Source: Nocardioides sp. TF02-7
GTDB taxonomy: Bacteria > Actinomycetota > Actinomycetes > Propionibacteriales > Nocardioidaceae
Direction: 5' to 3'
DNA: 64,000 nucleotides
Assembly (NCBI RefSeq): GCF_022437945.1
Contig: NZ_CP092535.1
Location: 2,480,001 to 2,544,000 of the forward strand
Positions 27,576 through 37,205 of this stretch are shown here, piece by piece; the first letter of the stretch is position 1; each line of letters starts with the position of its first letter. Under the pieces are notes generated by a model. It saw nothing but the letters and a program-made list of their open reading frames with translations. It had not been told where the DNA came from and made no database searches. The translations under genes were made by a program, and so were the position numbers.

Positions 27576-27591
27576 TAAGGCAAGTGGCTTA
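27576..27591. promoter_or_regulatory. Probable TetR operator in the divergent intergenic region
   Basis: taaggcaagtggctta is an imperfect palindrome with 12 of 16 positions symmetric, in an AT-rich patch that stands out from the GC-rich surroundings. It lies between the membrane protein gene and the divergent tetR gene, where an autoregulating TetR would bind. Confidence 0.55.
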
Positions 27592-27642
27592 AATCGTGGA
27601 AACGTTAGGCTCCGGGGAACTCGAGCCGCGAGAGGGGGAGTC

Positions 27643-28275
27643 ATGCCGCGTCCGGACGCCCGGTTGCCGCTCCTCGACGCCGCCGAGCGGCTCTTCGCCG
27701 AGCGGGGCGTCCCGACGGTGTCGGACCGCCAGATCGCGGAGGCGGCCGGCAACAGCAACCACTCGGCGGTCCGGTACTACTTCGGCGGACGCGCCGGCTT
27801 GGTGGAGGCGCTGCTCGAACGCCACCACGAAGCGGTCGAGCCCGCGCGGCAGCGGATGTTCGCGCAGTCCGACTCGGTGTTGGGCGACGTCCGGGCACTG
27901 GTCATCCCGCTGACCGACACGCTCGCCACGCTGCCCACTCCCTCGTGGCGGGCGCGCTTCCTGCGGCAGGCCCTGAACGACCCGGCGACCACGGAGCTGA
28001 TGCGTGCCAGCGGTGTCGAGTTCCACACCCCCGCGCGCATCGTCGCATCGGTCACGAGCCGCCTCGCCCACCTCGACCGCGGCGTCGTCGAGGCGCGCGC
28101 GCGGATGACGGTGCACCTCGTCAGCGCCACCTGCGCCGAGATCGAGGAACGGTCCCAGGCCTCGGGCGAGCCACCCCCGTGGAGCGACGTCGGCGGCTTC
28201 CTGTGCGACGCCGTCGGCGGCCTGCTGCAAGCGCCGGTCACAGCGACCTTCCGCGCGCCTACGTCGTCCGGGTAG
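27643..28275 (+). CDS. TetR-family transcriptional regulator
   Basis: A 210-residue regulator. The N-terminal helix-turn-helix is clear: RLPLLDAAERLFAERGV, SDRQIAEAAGNSNHSAVRYYFG, then RAGLVEALLERHHEAVEPAR. The remaining 150 residues form the ligand-binding region, with a Trp/Arg-rich patch (PSWRARFLRQAL). ATG at 27643 follows agagggggag. It is divergent from the duplicated membrane protein gene with an operator-like palindrome in the 152-base gap, so it probably represses that gene and itself. The ligand is unknown. Confidence 0.92.
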   Translation: MPRPDARLPLLDAAERLFAERGVPTVSDRQIAEAAGNSNHSAVRYYFGGRAGLVEALLERHHEAVEPARQRMFAQSDSVLGDVRALVIPLTDTLATLPTPSWRARFLRQALNDPATTELMRASGVEFHTPARIVASVTSRLAHLDRGVVEARARMTVHLVSATCAEIEERSQASGEPPPWSDVGGFLCDAVGGLLQAPVTATFRAPTSSG

Positions 28276-28912
28276 AGGGGGAGGCAGCCGCGCAAGGAGC
28301 GCCCGCACCGCGCGGACATCGACGGCGTTCGCCTGCGCTGCAACGAGGTCCCGGCGGGTCACCCGGGCGGTCTCGTCCGCCACGACGGGCACGGCACGAC
28401 GTCGTCGACGCGGCGGTCAGCGAGGTTGTGAGCGGGTCTTGGGGTGCGCTGGGCTGGCACCTGGTGCCGGTGGAGCGCACGCTAAGCATCTGGTGGCCTG
28501 GGGTCGCTGTCGTCGGGGGGCGTGCGGGTGGTCGTGGGTCGTGGTGGGGACGAACGGCCAGGGGTGGGCGCTCGCCGCGGGGGTCGAGGCACCTGGTTGC
28601 GACCCGCGGGTGGCTGCCGGGTTGCCTCGGGTCGACCCCTGTGGCCGGGGTCGAGAGAGGGGCCGTCGAGAAGAGGACAGCTCGTTGGGGTGCGCTGCGC
28701 CGGCACCTGGTGCCGGTGGAGCGCACGCTAAGCGTCTGGCGGGTCGTCGTGGGTCGCGGTGGGGACGAACGGCCGGGCGTGGGCGCTCGCCGCGGGGGTC
28801 GAGGCACCTGGTTGCGGCCCGCGGGTCGCCGCCGGGTTGCTTCGGGTCGACCCTTGTGGTCGCGGTCTAGGAGAGGCGGTCGTGGAGGTTCCGGCGCCCC
28901 GCGGGGCGGGGG
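28276..28912. repeat. Gene-free stretch with two imperfect tandem repeats carrying nested hairpins
   Basis: No convincing gene lies here. From about 28438 a unit of roughly 246 bases is followed by a diverged, slightly shorter copy from about 28684. Each copy opens with the same dyad element (28444-28480 and 28690-28726): outer arms gtgcgct/agcgcac, a 5-by-5 internal loop and inner arms ggcacc/ggtgcc around one base, followed by acgctaagc. Both copies share cgctcgccgcgggggtcgag and ggcacctggttgcg. The internal loop differs between copies while the arms are kept. The block abuts the 3' end of the DUF222/HNH gene. The first 160 bases, after the tetR stop, show nothing. Confidence 0.7.
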
Positions 28913-30295
28913 TCAGGTTCGTCGTTTGGTGATGAGGAGGTCGCCGTCGGGCAGGCGTCGGTGCTCATAGGCCGGGTTCTCGATGAGGCGGTGGTGGTAG
29001 GCGCACAGGCAGACCCCGTTGTCGGGGTTGGTCTGGCCGCCGTTGCGCCAGGGGTGGAGGTGGTGGATCTCGCACCACTGTGGTTTCACTCGGCAGCCTT
29101 TGGCGCGACAGTGTTTGTCGCGGACTCGGATCAGCTTCCGCTGGGCTGGGGTGAAGAGGCGTCGGGTGCGGCCGAGGTCGAGGACCTCGCTGTCGGCGCC
29201 GAGGACGACGGGGATGATGCCGGCGTTGCAGGCCAGACGTCGGGCTTCGGCGGCGGTGATGTTCGGTCCGTGTTCGAGATCGGGTTCGACGAGCCCGGCG
29301 ACACCGAGCTCGGAACGCAGATCCTCCAACGTCACCGTGACGAGGACGGTGGTGGCGTCCCCGCCGTGCTCGGGGAGCCGGTCGGGGTCGAGCCGCTCCA
29401 GAAGGGTGCAGAACGCCAGGGCGCGCTTCTTGGGGTAGGGGATCCGGTCGCCCTCCTCGTGACACCCGATGACCTCGGCCCCGTCGGGGAGCTCGGTGGT
29501 GGTCGGCTCCAACGGCTCCGCCTCACCGGCTGCACCAGACTCGGTCGTCTGGGTCTCGTCCTCGACGGTGTCGGGGCCGCGGTGGCGCGGTGAGGTGAGG
29601 GCGTCGAGGTAGGTGTCCAACCGTTTCGCCGCGGGGGTGGGGATGATGCCGGAGATCCGCGAGGTGCCGTCGCCGAGGTCGCGGATCGAGAGCCGGGACC
29701 GTTCCTCGGCGGTGGCTTCTTCCTCGGCCAGCTTCTTCGCGTCCTCTTCGTCGGCGATCTCGGGTGCGACGACGTGCAGGATGTGGCGGCCGAGGATGCG
29801 GAGCTGGGTGGGGGTGAACTGGGCGGCGCAGTCGACCAGGGTCTCCTCGGCGTCGGCCTTGACCTGGGTTCCGACCCGTTTGGGGAGCGCGTCGACGGCG
29901 CGGACGATCACCCACGCCTGCTCCTCACTTACCCGGCCGTCGGCGAACGCCGCGGCCACGACGGGGAACCGGTCGTCGAGTGCCTTGGCGAGGCGTTGGT
30001 CGGCCCGGGCGTCGCGGAGGTCGGCGTTGACCTCGTGGGCCAACCACGACGCCACGTCCGCGGCGGCGTTCTCGCTGGCCACGTCGGAGGAGGCGGCCAT
30101 GACCTTCAACCGCAGCGCCTTGAGCCGCTGCTCGGCCCGGTGCAGCTCGGTGATCACCGCCGCCTTCGCCTCGGTGGGCATGAACGTCGCCTCCACCCCG
30201 GCCACCCGGTCGAGTGCCGCGCCCACCTGCCGGGCGCACGCCTGGATCGGGTGCAGCCCGGTCGGTGCGCCGGGGGTGGAGGAGCCTTCGAACAT
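28913..30295 (-). CDS. DUF222 / HNH endonuclease (13E12-repeat family)
   Basis: A 460-residue protein. The N-terminal DUF222 region includes LHRAEQRLKALRLKVMAA, WLAHEVNADLRDARA and DGRVSEEQAWVIVRAVDALP. An acidic linker (about residues 240-270, GAAGEAEPLEPTTTE) follows, and the C-terminus has the HNH nuclease: RDKHCRAKGCRVKPQWCEIH, HLHPWRNGGQTNPDNGVCLC and AYHHRLIE, with the Cys pairs and catalytic His. The family is multi-copy in Mycobacterium and Nocardioides genomes and suspected to be mobile or phage-linked. The ATG at 30295 is preferred to a longer upstream reading frame. A dyad-containing tandem repeat lies directly downstream. Confidence 0.93.
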   Translation of the reverse strand: MFEGSSTPGAPTGLHPIQACARQVGAALDRVAGVEATFMPTEAKAAVITELHRAEQRLKALRLKVMAASSDVASENAAADVASWLAHEVNADLRDARADQRLAKALDDRFPVVAAAFADGRVSEEQAWVIVRAVDALPKRVGTQVKADAEETLVDCAAQFTPTQLRILGRHILHVVAPEIADEEDAKKLAEEEATAEERSRLSIRDLGDGTSRISGIIPTPAAKRLDTYLDALTSPRHRGPDTVEDETQTTESGAAGEAEPLEPTTTELPDGAEVIGCHEEGDRIPYPKKRALAFCTLLERLDPDRLPEHGGDATTVLVTVTLEDLRSELGVAGLVEPDLEHGPNITAAEARRLACNAGIIPVVLGADSEVLDLGRTRRLFTPAQRKLIRVRDKHCRAKGCRVKPQWCEIHHLHPWRNGGQTNPDNGVCLCAYHHRLIENPAYEHRRLPDGDLLITKRRT

Positions 30296-30537
30296 GCCCT
30301 TATCCAAGCACCCGCCACCGACACCACCCGGCCGAGAATCCCGCTCAACCACGCGGGTTGTGGAGAACTCCAACCCGGATTTCGCCTGTGGACGACTGCT
30401 GGGCTCTCTCGCTCCTCGACGCCGCTCGGCAGCTCTTCGCCGATCGCAGTGCCCCGACGCGCCGGCTGGGCGCCGCGAGCGGGCGGTTCGCCCGGGACCG
30501 CTCCGCGGTTGTCGGTCGTCCGTGCCGTGGTTGACCC

Positions 30538-30942
30538 ATGCACACGGCCGCACTCGGCGCGTTGATCGACGAACGTCGAGTCCTGCTGGTGCATCGACGG
30601 ACGGACGAGCGCGCCGACCCGGGCGTGTGGGACTTGCCCGGCGGTCTCGTGGAGCATGGCGAGTCCGATGTGGCCTCACTTGCTCGAGAGCTGCAGGAGG
30701 AGCTCGGCGTCCAGATCGCGACCGGAACGGCGAGGCGTCTGTGCCGACAGATCGTGAGGCCGGCAGGGAAGCCGGTCCTTCTGAGTGCCTGGCTCGTGGG
30801 TGACTGGCACGGTGCGCCGGAGAACCTCGCACCTGAGGAGCACGACGGTCTGGCCTGGTTCAGCCTGGAGGAGCTGCCGCCGCCGCCCCACATCATCGTG
30901 CGCGCGGCACTGGTCGAAGCGCTGCGGAACCAGCGCGGGTGA
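30538..30942 (+). CDS. Nudix hydrolase
   Basis: A 134-residue single-domain Nudix protein. The catalytic box reads GGLVEHGESDVASLARELQE followed by ELGV, matching GX5EX7REUXEEXGU. Upstream are VLLVHRRTDERADPGVWDLP and downstream LAPEEHDGLAWFSLEELP, typical of MutT-like members acting on nucleoside diphosphate derivatives. Substrate is not predictable. The ATG at 30538 follows an agg-poor leader. It is divergent from the HNH gene by 242 bases of featureless sequence. Confidence 0.9.
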   Translation: MHTAALGALIDERRVLLVHRRTDERADPGVWDLPGGLVEHGESDVASLARELQEELGVQIATGTARRLCRQIVRPAGKPVLLSAWLVGDWHGAPENLAPEEHDGLAWFSLEELPPPPHIIVRAALVEALRNQRG

Positions 30943-31034
30943 CCTACCCACTCATGGACTGGCTCGGGTCACGAACCGCAATGTCCGCGCGCACGAACGG
31001 CACGTTCCACGTCTGCCCGTCGAAGGTGACCGGG

Positions 31035-31253
31035 TCAGTCGCAGGCCTCGACGCGTCCGTCCCGGAACGTACGTGACCGGTTGATCTCCGTCATCAGCTC
31101 GTGTGGACCGCTGTCGGTCTCGACCGTCTGGCACGCCGACGGTCCGTCGCTTCCCTGGTCAGGATCATCGCTGCACGCCGACAGTGCGCCGACGAGGACG
31201 ACGGCGGCACACGCCGCAGCACGCGCTCGTCGGGTCAGAGCTCGGGGCGCCAC
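31035..31253 (-). CDS. Small putative lipoprotein
   Basis: A 72-residue protein starting at GTG 31253 within the last codons of the upstream gene. The N-terminus is basic and hydrophobic (RRARAAACAAVVLVGALSAC), with a lipobox LSAC, so the mature form would be a membrane-anchored peptide of about 50 residues with two further Cys (SACQTVET, VEACD at the very end). A rarer CTG at 31238 is an alternative start. The overlap with the giant coiled-coil gene suggests translational coupling. No family is recognised. Confidence 0.55.
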   Translation of the reverse strand: MAPRALTRRARAAACAAVVLVGALSACSDDPDQGSDGPSACQTVETDSGPHELMTEINRSRTFRDGRVEACD

Positions 31254-34200
31254 TGCCGCAGGGCCTCGACGAAGGTGCGCGGGTCGACGGTGCGGGAGTC
31301 GATCGTGACCGGCGACATGCTGCGGCGGAGGATCAGCACCTTCCAGCCGCGCTGGCCGGGGGTGCCGACCTGCTCCAGACGGGTGCTCGGGCTGGTCAGG
31401 TCGAACGTGTGCTGGTTCTCCCCGAAGGTCACCTTCAGCACGCCGTGTTCGTCGAGGTGGACCCGCCGCGACGCGCTGGTGGCGCGCATCGCGTACATCA
31501 GCAGCACCGCGGTCACACCGCTCAGCGTCGCGCTGAGGCCGATGTCGTCGCGCAGCGTGCCGAGGTACGCCATCCGGCCGACCACCGCGGCACACGCCAG
31601 CGCGACGAGGATCGCGATCGGCGCCAGGCCGGCGTTGCCGCGCCGCGCCGTGTACGGCGTCCGTCCGGCCGCCGCGGCGGGCGCCGCCACCGGCTGGGGC
31701 TGGGGCTCCGGCTCGACCTCGTCGCCTGCCGGCTCCTCGACCTCTCCGGCTACCTCGTCCTTGCGGAGGTCGACCGGTGCCGTCTCGGCGACCACGTCGG
31801 GCTCCTCCGCGGGGGGCTCGTCCACGTCGGGCTCGTCGGCGTCCAGCGCGCCCGCGTCCAGCTCGCCCGCGTCCAGCTCGCCCGCGTCCAGCTCGTCGAC
31901 GTCGTCGGCGAGAAGGTCGTCGTCCTCGACCAGCTCCTCCTCGTCGGCGAGCAGGTCCTCGGCCAGCAGGTCCTCGTCGAGCAGCTCGACGTCGTCCTGC
32001 TGCTCGGCGGCCGGCTCCTCGTCGACCAGGTCCTCCGCGACTAGCTCCTCCGCGACCAGCTCGCCGTCCACCATTTCGTCGACGACCGGGTCATCGTCGG
32101 CAGGGCCCTCGTCGGGCGCGTCGTCCGTCGCCACGACCGGTTCGTCCACCAGCTCGGGGAGCGGCTCCACCTCGACCGTCACCGGGGCTTCGCGGTGGTC
32201 GTCCGCGACCGGCGCGGGGGCGGCGCGCGGTGAGGCCGGCCCAGCGGTCGAGCAGCGACTCGGCGCCGCTGGGGTCGATCGGCGCGACCTCGGGCTCGGC
32301 AGCCTCGGCGGGTGCGACATCGGCTTCCGTGGCGGCCACCTCGGGCGCGACGGGATCATCGTCGGTCGGGGCGTCGCCGGCGGGCGCGAGCGGCCGGGCC
32401 GCAGCGCTGCTCGCCCAGCGGTCGAGCAGGGACTCGGCCGTGGTGCCGCCACCGACGGGCTCGACGACGGGCTCGACGACCGGCTCGACGCCGGCGCCGG
32501 CTGCCGCTGCCGCGGCAGCCTGTGCGGAGGTCCGCTCCTCGACCGCCCGGCGGGCCTCCTCGGCCGCGCGCATCTGCGCCTCGGCCCGGGCCATCGCCTC
32601 CTCGGCGGCGGCCCGCTCGGCGCCGGCGCGCTCCCGGGCCTCGGCGACGAGGCGGGCGAGCTCGGCGGCGCGGCCCTCGGCCTCCGCTCGCGCCCGGGCC
32701 TGCTCGGCGGCGGCCTCCTCGGCCTCCGCGCGGGCCCGGGCGGCGTCGGCCGCGGCCTGCTCGGCGGCGGCGCGTGCCTGCGCGTGCTCGAGGGCCTGCT
32801 GCTCGGTGCGGAGCAGGTCGGCCTGCACGGCGGCGAGCGCGGCCTGCTGTGCCCGGGCCGACCGCTCAAGCTCGGTGAGGGCCTGACGTGCCCGCTCCTC
32901 TGCGTCGGCGCGGGACCGGTTGGCCTCGGCCGCGATCTGCTCGGCCTCGGCGAGGGCCTGGGTGGCCGCCATCTTCTCCTCGGCCAGCGCCGCGGCCGAC
33001 TCCTGGGCGGCGACGGCGGCGGCCTGCGCCTCGCGGGCGATCTCGAGCTGCTCGCGCGCAGCCTCCTCGGCGAGGAGCCGCGCCTGGTGCGCCGCCTCGG
33101 CCGCCCGCGCCTGCTGCGCGGCGGACTCGTCGGCGGCGAGCCGGGCCGACACCTGCTCCTCGGCCCGGGCGGCGATCTCCTGCGCCCGGAGCTCGGCGGC
33201 CTCGGCGGTCTCCAGGGCGAGCCGCGCGAGCTCTGCCTGCTCCTGCGCGGCGGTCTCGGCGGCCTGGCGCGCCTCGTGCGCCTCCCGGGCGAGTCGCGCG
33301 TGCTCGGTGGCGGCGGCCTCCGCCGCGGCCCGCTGCTCGACGGCCTCCTGGGTGCGGGCGCCGTGCACGGTGGCCGCCGACGCCGCCTCCTCGGCCAGCT
33401 GCCGGGCCCGCTCCTCCGCGGCCTGCGCCGCCTGGAACGCCTGCTGCGCGAGCGCCGCCTGCTGCCGGGCCGACTCCTCCGCGGCCGCCCGGGCGGCCGC
33501 GATCTCGGCGGAGCTGCGCTCGGTGGCCTCGCGCTCCTCGAGCATCCGCCGCGCGAACTCCGCGTGCTCGGCCGCGGTCGCCGCGGCGGCCTCGGCGAGC
33601 GCTCGCGCCCGCTCCTCGGCCGCGGCCCGCTCCTCGTGCGCCTGCCGTGCGAGCACGGCGAACTCCTCGGCCCGCGCCTCGGCCTCCTGCCGGGCGGCGG
33701 CCGTCTCGGCGGCGCGGGCGGCCTGGTCGCGGGCGTGAGGCCTCGGCCTCCAGCCGCTCCGCGTGCGCGGCCGCGGCCCGGGCGGCCTGCTCCTGCGCGT
33801 TGCGCTCGGCCTCCTCGCGGCGCACCGTCTCGGCGTCGGCGAGCTCGGCGCGCTCCTGCGCCGCCCGCTCGGCCTCCTCGCGCGCCTCCGCCGCGCGCCG
33901 GGCGATCTCCTCGGCCCCGACCCGCGCCTGGTGGGCCTCGGCGGCGAGCGCCGCCTGCTCCTCGGCGAGCCGGTCGGCCTCCTCGCGGGCCTGGGCCGCC
34001 CGTTGGGCGGCCTCCTCGGCCACGATCCGCTCCGCCGCCTGCTCGGCCGCGGCCATCTCCGCGTCGCGCCGCAACTGGGCGGCGAGCGCCGCCACCGCCT
34101 CGGTGTGCGCGGCGTCGACCGACCCGTCCTGCGCGACCGCCCCGTCAGACCCGGCAACCCCGCCGGACCCGTCGGACGCCACAGAGCCGCCCGATCCACC

Positions 34201-34894
34201 GGCCCCACCGGAGGCCGTCGCCGCCCGCGGCACGACCGTGTCGCCGCGCCGCCGCGGCCAGAGCTTGCGCTGCGGTTCGCCGGGCAGCGGCTCGGCGAAG
34301 CCGAGGTCGAGCGCGTCGGCGATCACCTTGCGCGCCGCGTCGATGTCGTCGGTCACCGCGTCGGCCGCACCGGCACCGGCGTCCGCCGCGCCCGCCTCCT
34401 CACCGGCGTCCGGACGCAACCGGTCCAGCGGGTCCGGGGGACCCGTCGGGTCCACGCGGTCGGTGTCGACGGGGGAGAGGTGTCGCCCGCCGGTCGACGA
34501 GGGGTAGGCCGGCGCCACGATCGCGGCCCAGTCCACGTCGTCGTCCTCGGGCGCGGCGTCGTCGTAGTCCTGCTGCGGCCCGCGCGGCCGGCTGGCCACC
34601 CGCCCGGCGATGTCGTCGGCCCGGCCGCCCGGCTCGTCCGCCCCACCGGCAGCGGCATCCGCACCGTCGGCATCCTCACCGCCGGCGGCCCCGGCATTCC
34701 TGTCGCCCGGCCGACCGTCGTCCGCGACGCTGCGCCGGAGGAACGCCTCGACGTCGTCGGGGTCGAGCTCGGCGACCGCGGGGGCGTCGTCGTTGCGGCG
34801 GCGCCACGGCAGCCCGATCCGACCGCGCCCGCGGCGCGGGGCCGTCGAGCGCGCGGCCCTCGGGCGCGGACTCGTCGTCGGGGACCGAGCTCAT
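31235..34894 (-). CDS. Giant Ala/Glu-rich coiled-coil membrane protein with PH-like C-terminus, three frameshifts
   Basis: About 1,219 codons once frameshifts near 34835, 33737 and 32225 are repaired. In order: an acidic N-terminus (LDPDDVEAFLRRSVADD), a Pro/Gly/Ser linker, a coiled coil of over 600 residues made of Ala-Glu-Arg heptads (RAAEAREEAERAAQERAEL and similar), two copies of AESLLDRWA, a long Asp/Glu-rich stretch with four LDAGE repeats, two close membrane helices (AILVALACAAVVGRMAYLG; SATLSGVTAVLLMYAM) and a C-terminal domain of about 80 residues resembling a bacterial PH fold (VHLDEHGVLKVTFGENQHTF). It could act as a cytoplasmic filament tethered to the membrane, but no family is recognised. 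ATG at 34894. Confidence 0.75.
31841..31900. repeat. Four tandem 15-base repeats
   Basis: The unit gtccagctcgcccgc occurs four times in a row (one base differs in the first copy). It lies in frame in the giant coiled-coil gene and encodes LDAGE repeats in the acidic stretch, so copy number can vary without breaking the frame. Confidence 0.8.
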
Positions 34895-34979
34895 GAGGGT
34901 CGATGCTATCCGCACGAAAGGGTTTCAGGCGGCTCTTGCGGCAGGTGGGACGTGGCGCCGGCCAGTGCGGCCGGGCAGG

Positions 34980-35852
34980 TCACCCGTCCCTGCGGTACTG
35001 CACGTGCGTGTCGGTGCGCTCGTGCGTGAACCCGAGGCCGGTGTAGAGCCGCACGGCGGGCTCGTTGTCGGACTCGACGTAGAGGTGCACCTCGGCGACC
35101 CCGCGGCTCGCGAGGTGGTGGAGCCCGGCGAGCGTCAGGACCCGCCCGAGGCCACGACCCTGGGCCTCCGGCGCGATCCCGACGACGTACACCTCGCCGT
35201 TGGCGGCGTCGTGCCGCTTGGTCCAGTGGAAGCCGAGCAGGCCGCCGTCGTCGTCGACCGCGAGCAGCAGCCCCGCGGGGTCGAACCACGGCTCCGCCAT
35301 CCGCTCCTCGAGGTCGGCCTGCGACATCGCGCCCTGCTCGGGGTGGTCGGCGAACGCCGCCGCGTTCACCGCCAGCAGCGCCTCGGCGTCGGCGTGGCCG
35401 AAGTCGCGCACGGTGACCCCGGCCGGGACCTCCAGCGGCGGCAGCGGCGCGACCGCGGGCCGGCGCAGCACCCACAGCTCCCGCGTACGCCGGAAGCCGA
35501 GCCGGTCGGCGAGCACCGCGGCCGCCGGGTGGTCACCGTGCGACCACGCGGTCAGCGGTCCGGGCTCGGCGCACGCCTCCGCCGCCAGCCGCCCACCCAT
35601 CCCCGCCCCGCGGGCGGCCGGTGCGACGGCGAGGTCGAGCGCGCCGTCGTGGCGCAGCGCGAAGCCGGCCCCCGTGTGGTCACTCGACCGCTCGGTCCAG
35701 TGGGCGGTCCCGGCCAGTCCGTGGTTCTTGAGCCGCAGGTGCACGGACTCGTCGACCGGGTCCTGACCGTCGTGCTCACGGCAGGCGCCGCGCACCTCGT
35801 CGACGAGGTCGACGACGGCACGGACGCGGTTGTCGTCAGGCTGTTGAGGCAT
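34980..35852 (-). CDS. mshD: Mycothiol synthase (acetyltransferase MshD)
   Basis: A 290-residue protein with two GNAT domains, the last enzyme of mycothiol synthesis, which acetylates Cys-GlcN-Ins using acetyl-CoA. The N-terminal domain is degenerate (LDLAVAPAARGAGMGGRLA). The C-terminal one is complete: LLGFHWTKRHDAANGEVYVV, GIAPEAQGRGLGRVLTLAGL, the acetyl-CoA loop, and ESDNEPAVRLYTGLGFTHER. The pair of GNAT folds and the FHWTK motif are diagnostic. It follows glnR by 22 bases on the same strand, as in mycobacteria. Mycothiol is the main thiol of actinobacteria, supporting the taxonomic placement. Confidence 0.94.
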   Translation of the reverse strand: MPQQPDDNRVRAVVDLVDEVRGACREHDGQDPVDESVHLRLKNHGLAGTAHWTERSSDHTGAGFALRHDGALDLAVAPAARGAGMGGRLAAEACAEPGPLTAWSHGDHPAAAVLADRLGFRRTRELWVLRRPAVAPLPPLEVPAGVTVRDFGHADAEALLAVNAAAFADHPEQGAMSQADLEERMAEPWFDPAGLLLAVDDDGGLLGFHWTKRHDAANGEVYVVGIAPEAQGRGLGRVLTLAGLHHLASRGVAEVHLYVESDNEPAVRLYTGLGFTHERTDTHVQYRRDG

Positions 35853-35874
35853 CCCGCGACGCTAACGCCCCGCG

Positions 35875-36663
35875 TCAGCGCGCCGAGCCGCGGGCGGTCC
35901 CGCCGGTGGCCTCGGCCGCCCGGCCGCCGGTGTCGCCGCCGGAGCCAGCGCCGGCCTCAGTGCCGGCGTCAGTGCCCGTGTCCTTGGCCGGCAGCACGAA
36001 GCGGTAGCCGACGTTGCGCACGGTGCCGATCAGCGTCTCGTTCTCGGGGCCGAGCTTGGCGCGCAGCCGCCGCACGTGCACGTCGACGGTGCGGGTGCCG
36101 CCGAAGTAGTCGTAGCCCCACACCTCCTGCAGCAGCTGCTGCCGCGAGAAGACCCGGCCCGGGTGCTGGGCCAGGAACTTCAGCAGCTCGAACTCCTTGA
36201 AGGTCAGGTCGAGCGGGCGACCGCCGACCTTGGCGGTGTAGGTCGCGTCGTCGACGACGACCTCGCCGGAGCGGATGACGTGCGCCTCGGGGTCCGCCGC
36301 GTCGCGGGCGGCGGCGAGCCGGCCGATCGCGAGCTTGATGCGGGCCTCGAGCTCGGCGGGCCCGCAGGTGTGGAGCACGACGTCGTCCATGCCCCAGTCG
36401 GGCGCGACCACGGCGAGGCCGCCCTCGGTGACGACCAGCAGCACCGGTACGTCGGTGCCGGTGGTGCGGATCAGCCGGCAGAGGTCGCGCGAGCCGGCGA
36501 GGTCCTGCCGGCCGTCGACGAGCACCAGGTCGGACTCGGGCGCCTCGAGCAGCGCGCTGCCCTCGGCGGGCAGGATCTTCACCTGGTGGCCGAGGAGCGC
36601 GAGACCGGGCAGCACCTCGGCGGAGGGTTGCAACGCGCTGGTGAGGAGCAGGAGGGTGCTCAT
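35875..36663 (-). CDS. glnR: Nitrogen-response regulator GlnR
   Basis: A 262-residue OmpR-family regulator matching actinobacterial GlnR. The atypical receiver begins [20 protein letters not shown] and contains [20 protein letters not shown] and [20 protein letters not shown]. The winged helix is highly conserved: [40 protein letters not shown] and [14 protein letters not shown]. GlnR controls nitrogen assimilation genes and works without classical Asp phosphorylation. The C-terminal 35 residues are a Gly/Ala/Thr-rich tail longer than usual. ATG at 36663 follows aaggag. glnR and mshD form a two-gene unit. Confidence 0.93.
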   Translation of the reverse strand: MSTLLLLTSALQPSAEVLPGLALLGHQVKILPAEGSALLEAPESDLVLVDGRQDLAGSRDLCRLIRTTGTDVPVLLVVTEGGLAVVAPDWGMDDVVLHTCGPAELEARIKLAIGRLAAARDAADPEAHVIRSGEVVVDDATYTAKVGGRPLDLTFKEFELLKFLAQHPGRVFSRQQLLQEVWGYDYFGGTRTVDVHVRRLRAKLGPENETLIGTVRNVGYRFVLPAKDTGTDAGTEAGAGSGGDTGGRAAEATGGTARGSAR

Positions 36664-36797
36664 CCGGGTCTCCTTGCTGGCACGGGTCGGGGCCCTGGTG
36701 CCGTCGAGAGACCGAAACGCAACGCTGGGCTCCGGCCGAGTTTTTCCGTGGGGGGACGATAGCGAAACGTGGCGTGAACACGGAAGAGGAGAAGGCG

Positions 36798-37073
36798 ATG
36801 GATGAGACGGGCGTCGTCCGGGTCCGCTACTGGGCGGCCGCGCGCGCCGCGGCCGGCACCGCTGAGGACGTGGTGGAGGTCACGGGACCCGTGACGCTCA
36901 GCGAGCTCCGCGCCGACGTCGTACGCCGGCACGCGGGGTCGCGCCTCGAGGACGTGATCAAGGTCTGCTCGGTGCTCGTCGGCGACCGCCCGGTCTCGGC
37001 CCTCGACCCCGCGGCGGTGCAGGTGCGGCCGGGGGACACGGTCGAGTTCCTCCCGCCGTTCGCCGGCGGCTGA
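36798..37073 (+). CDS. MoaD/ThiS family sulfur-carrier protein
   Basis: A 91-residue ubiquitin-like protein. It begins [20 protein letters not shown], contains [18 protein letters not shown] and [20 protein letters not shown] and ends EFLPPFAGG; the terminal Gly-Gly is the site of adenylation and thiocarboxylation. Such carriers deliver sulfur for molybdopterin or related cofactors. It is divergent from glnR by 134 bases. The ATG at 36798 with aggagaagg is chosen, an in-frame ATG at 36774 being possible. No activating enzyme gene is adjacent. Confidence 0.9.
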   Translation: MDETGVVRVRYWAAARAAAGTAEDVVEVTGPVTLSELRADVVRRHAGSRLEDVIKVCSVLVGDRPVSALDPAAVQVRPGDTVEFLPPFAGG

Positions 37074-37205
37074 GCCGGGTCCGCGGCCACGATCCAGACC
37101 GCGCGGAACGGTGGCCGCGCGGCACTCCCGGCCTGTACGGTGCCGCCGGGAACGCGCCCCTGGTGTGGGGGCGCCGCGGATGGCCGCAGGCCGCCAGGAG
37201 TCAAC

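Noticed and set aside
28259..28807. Genes within the tandem-repeat block
   Set aside because: Open frames exist on both strands but simply translate the repeated unit; no binding sites and no recognisable protein features.
31101..36200. A 1,699-codon plus-strand open frame
   Set aside because: It is antisense to the giant coiled-coil gene and mshD, low-complexity Ser/Arg/Pro without domains.
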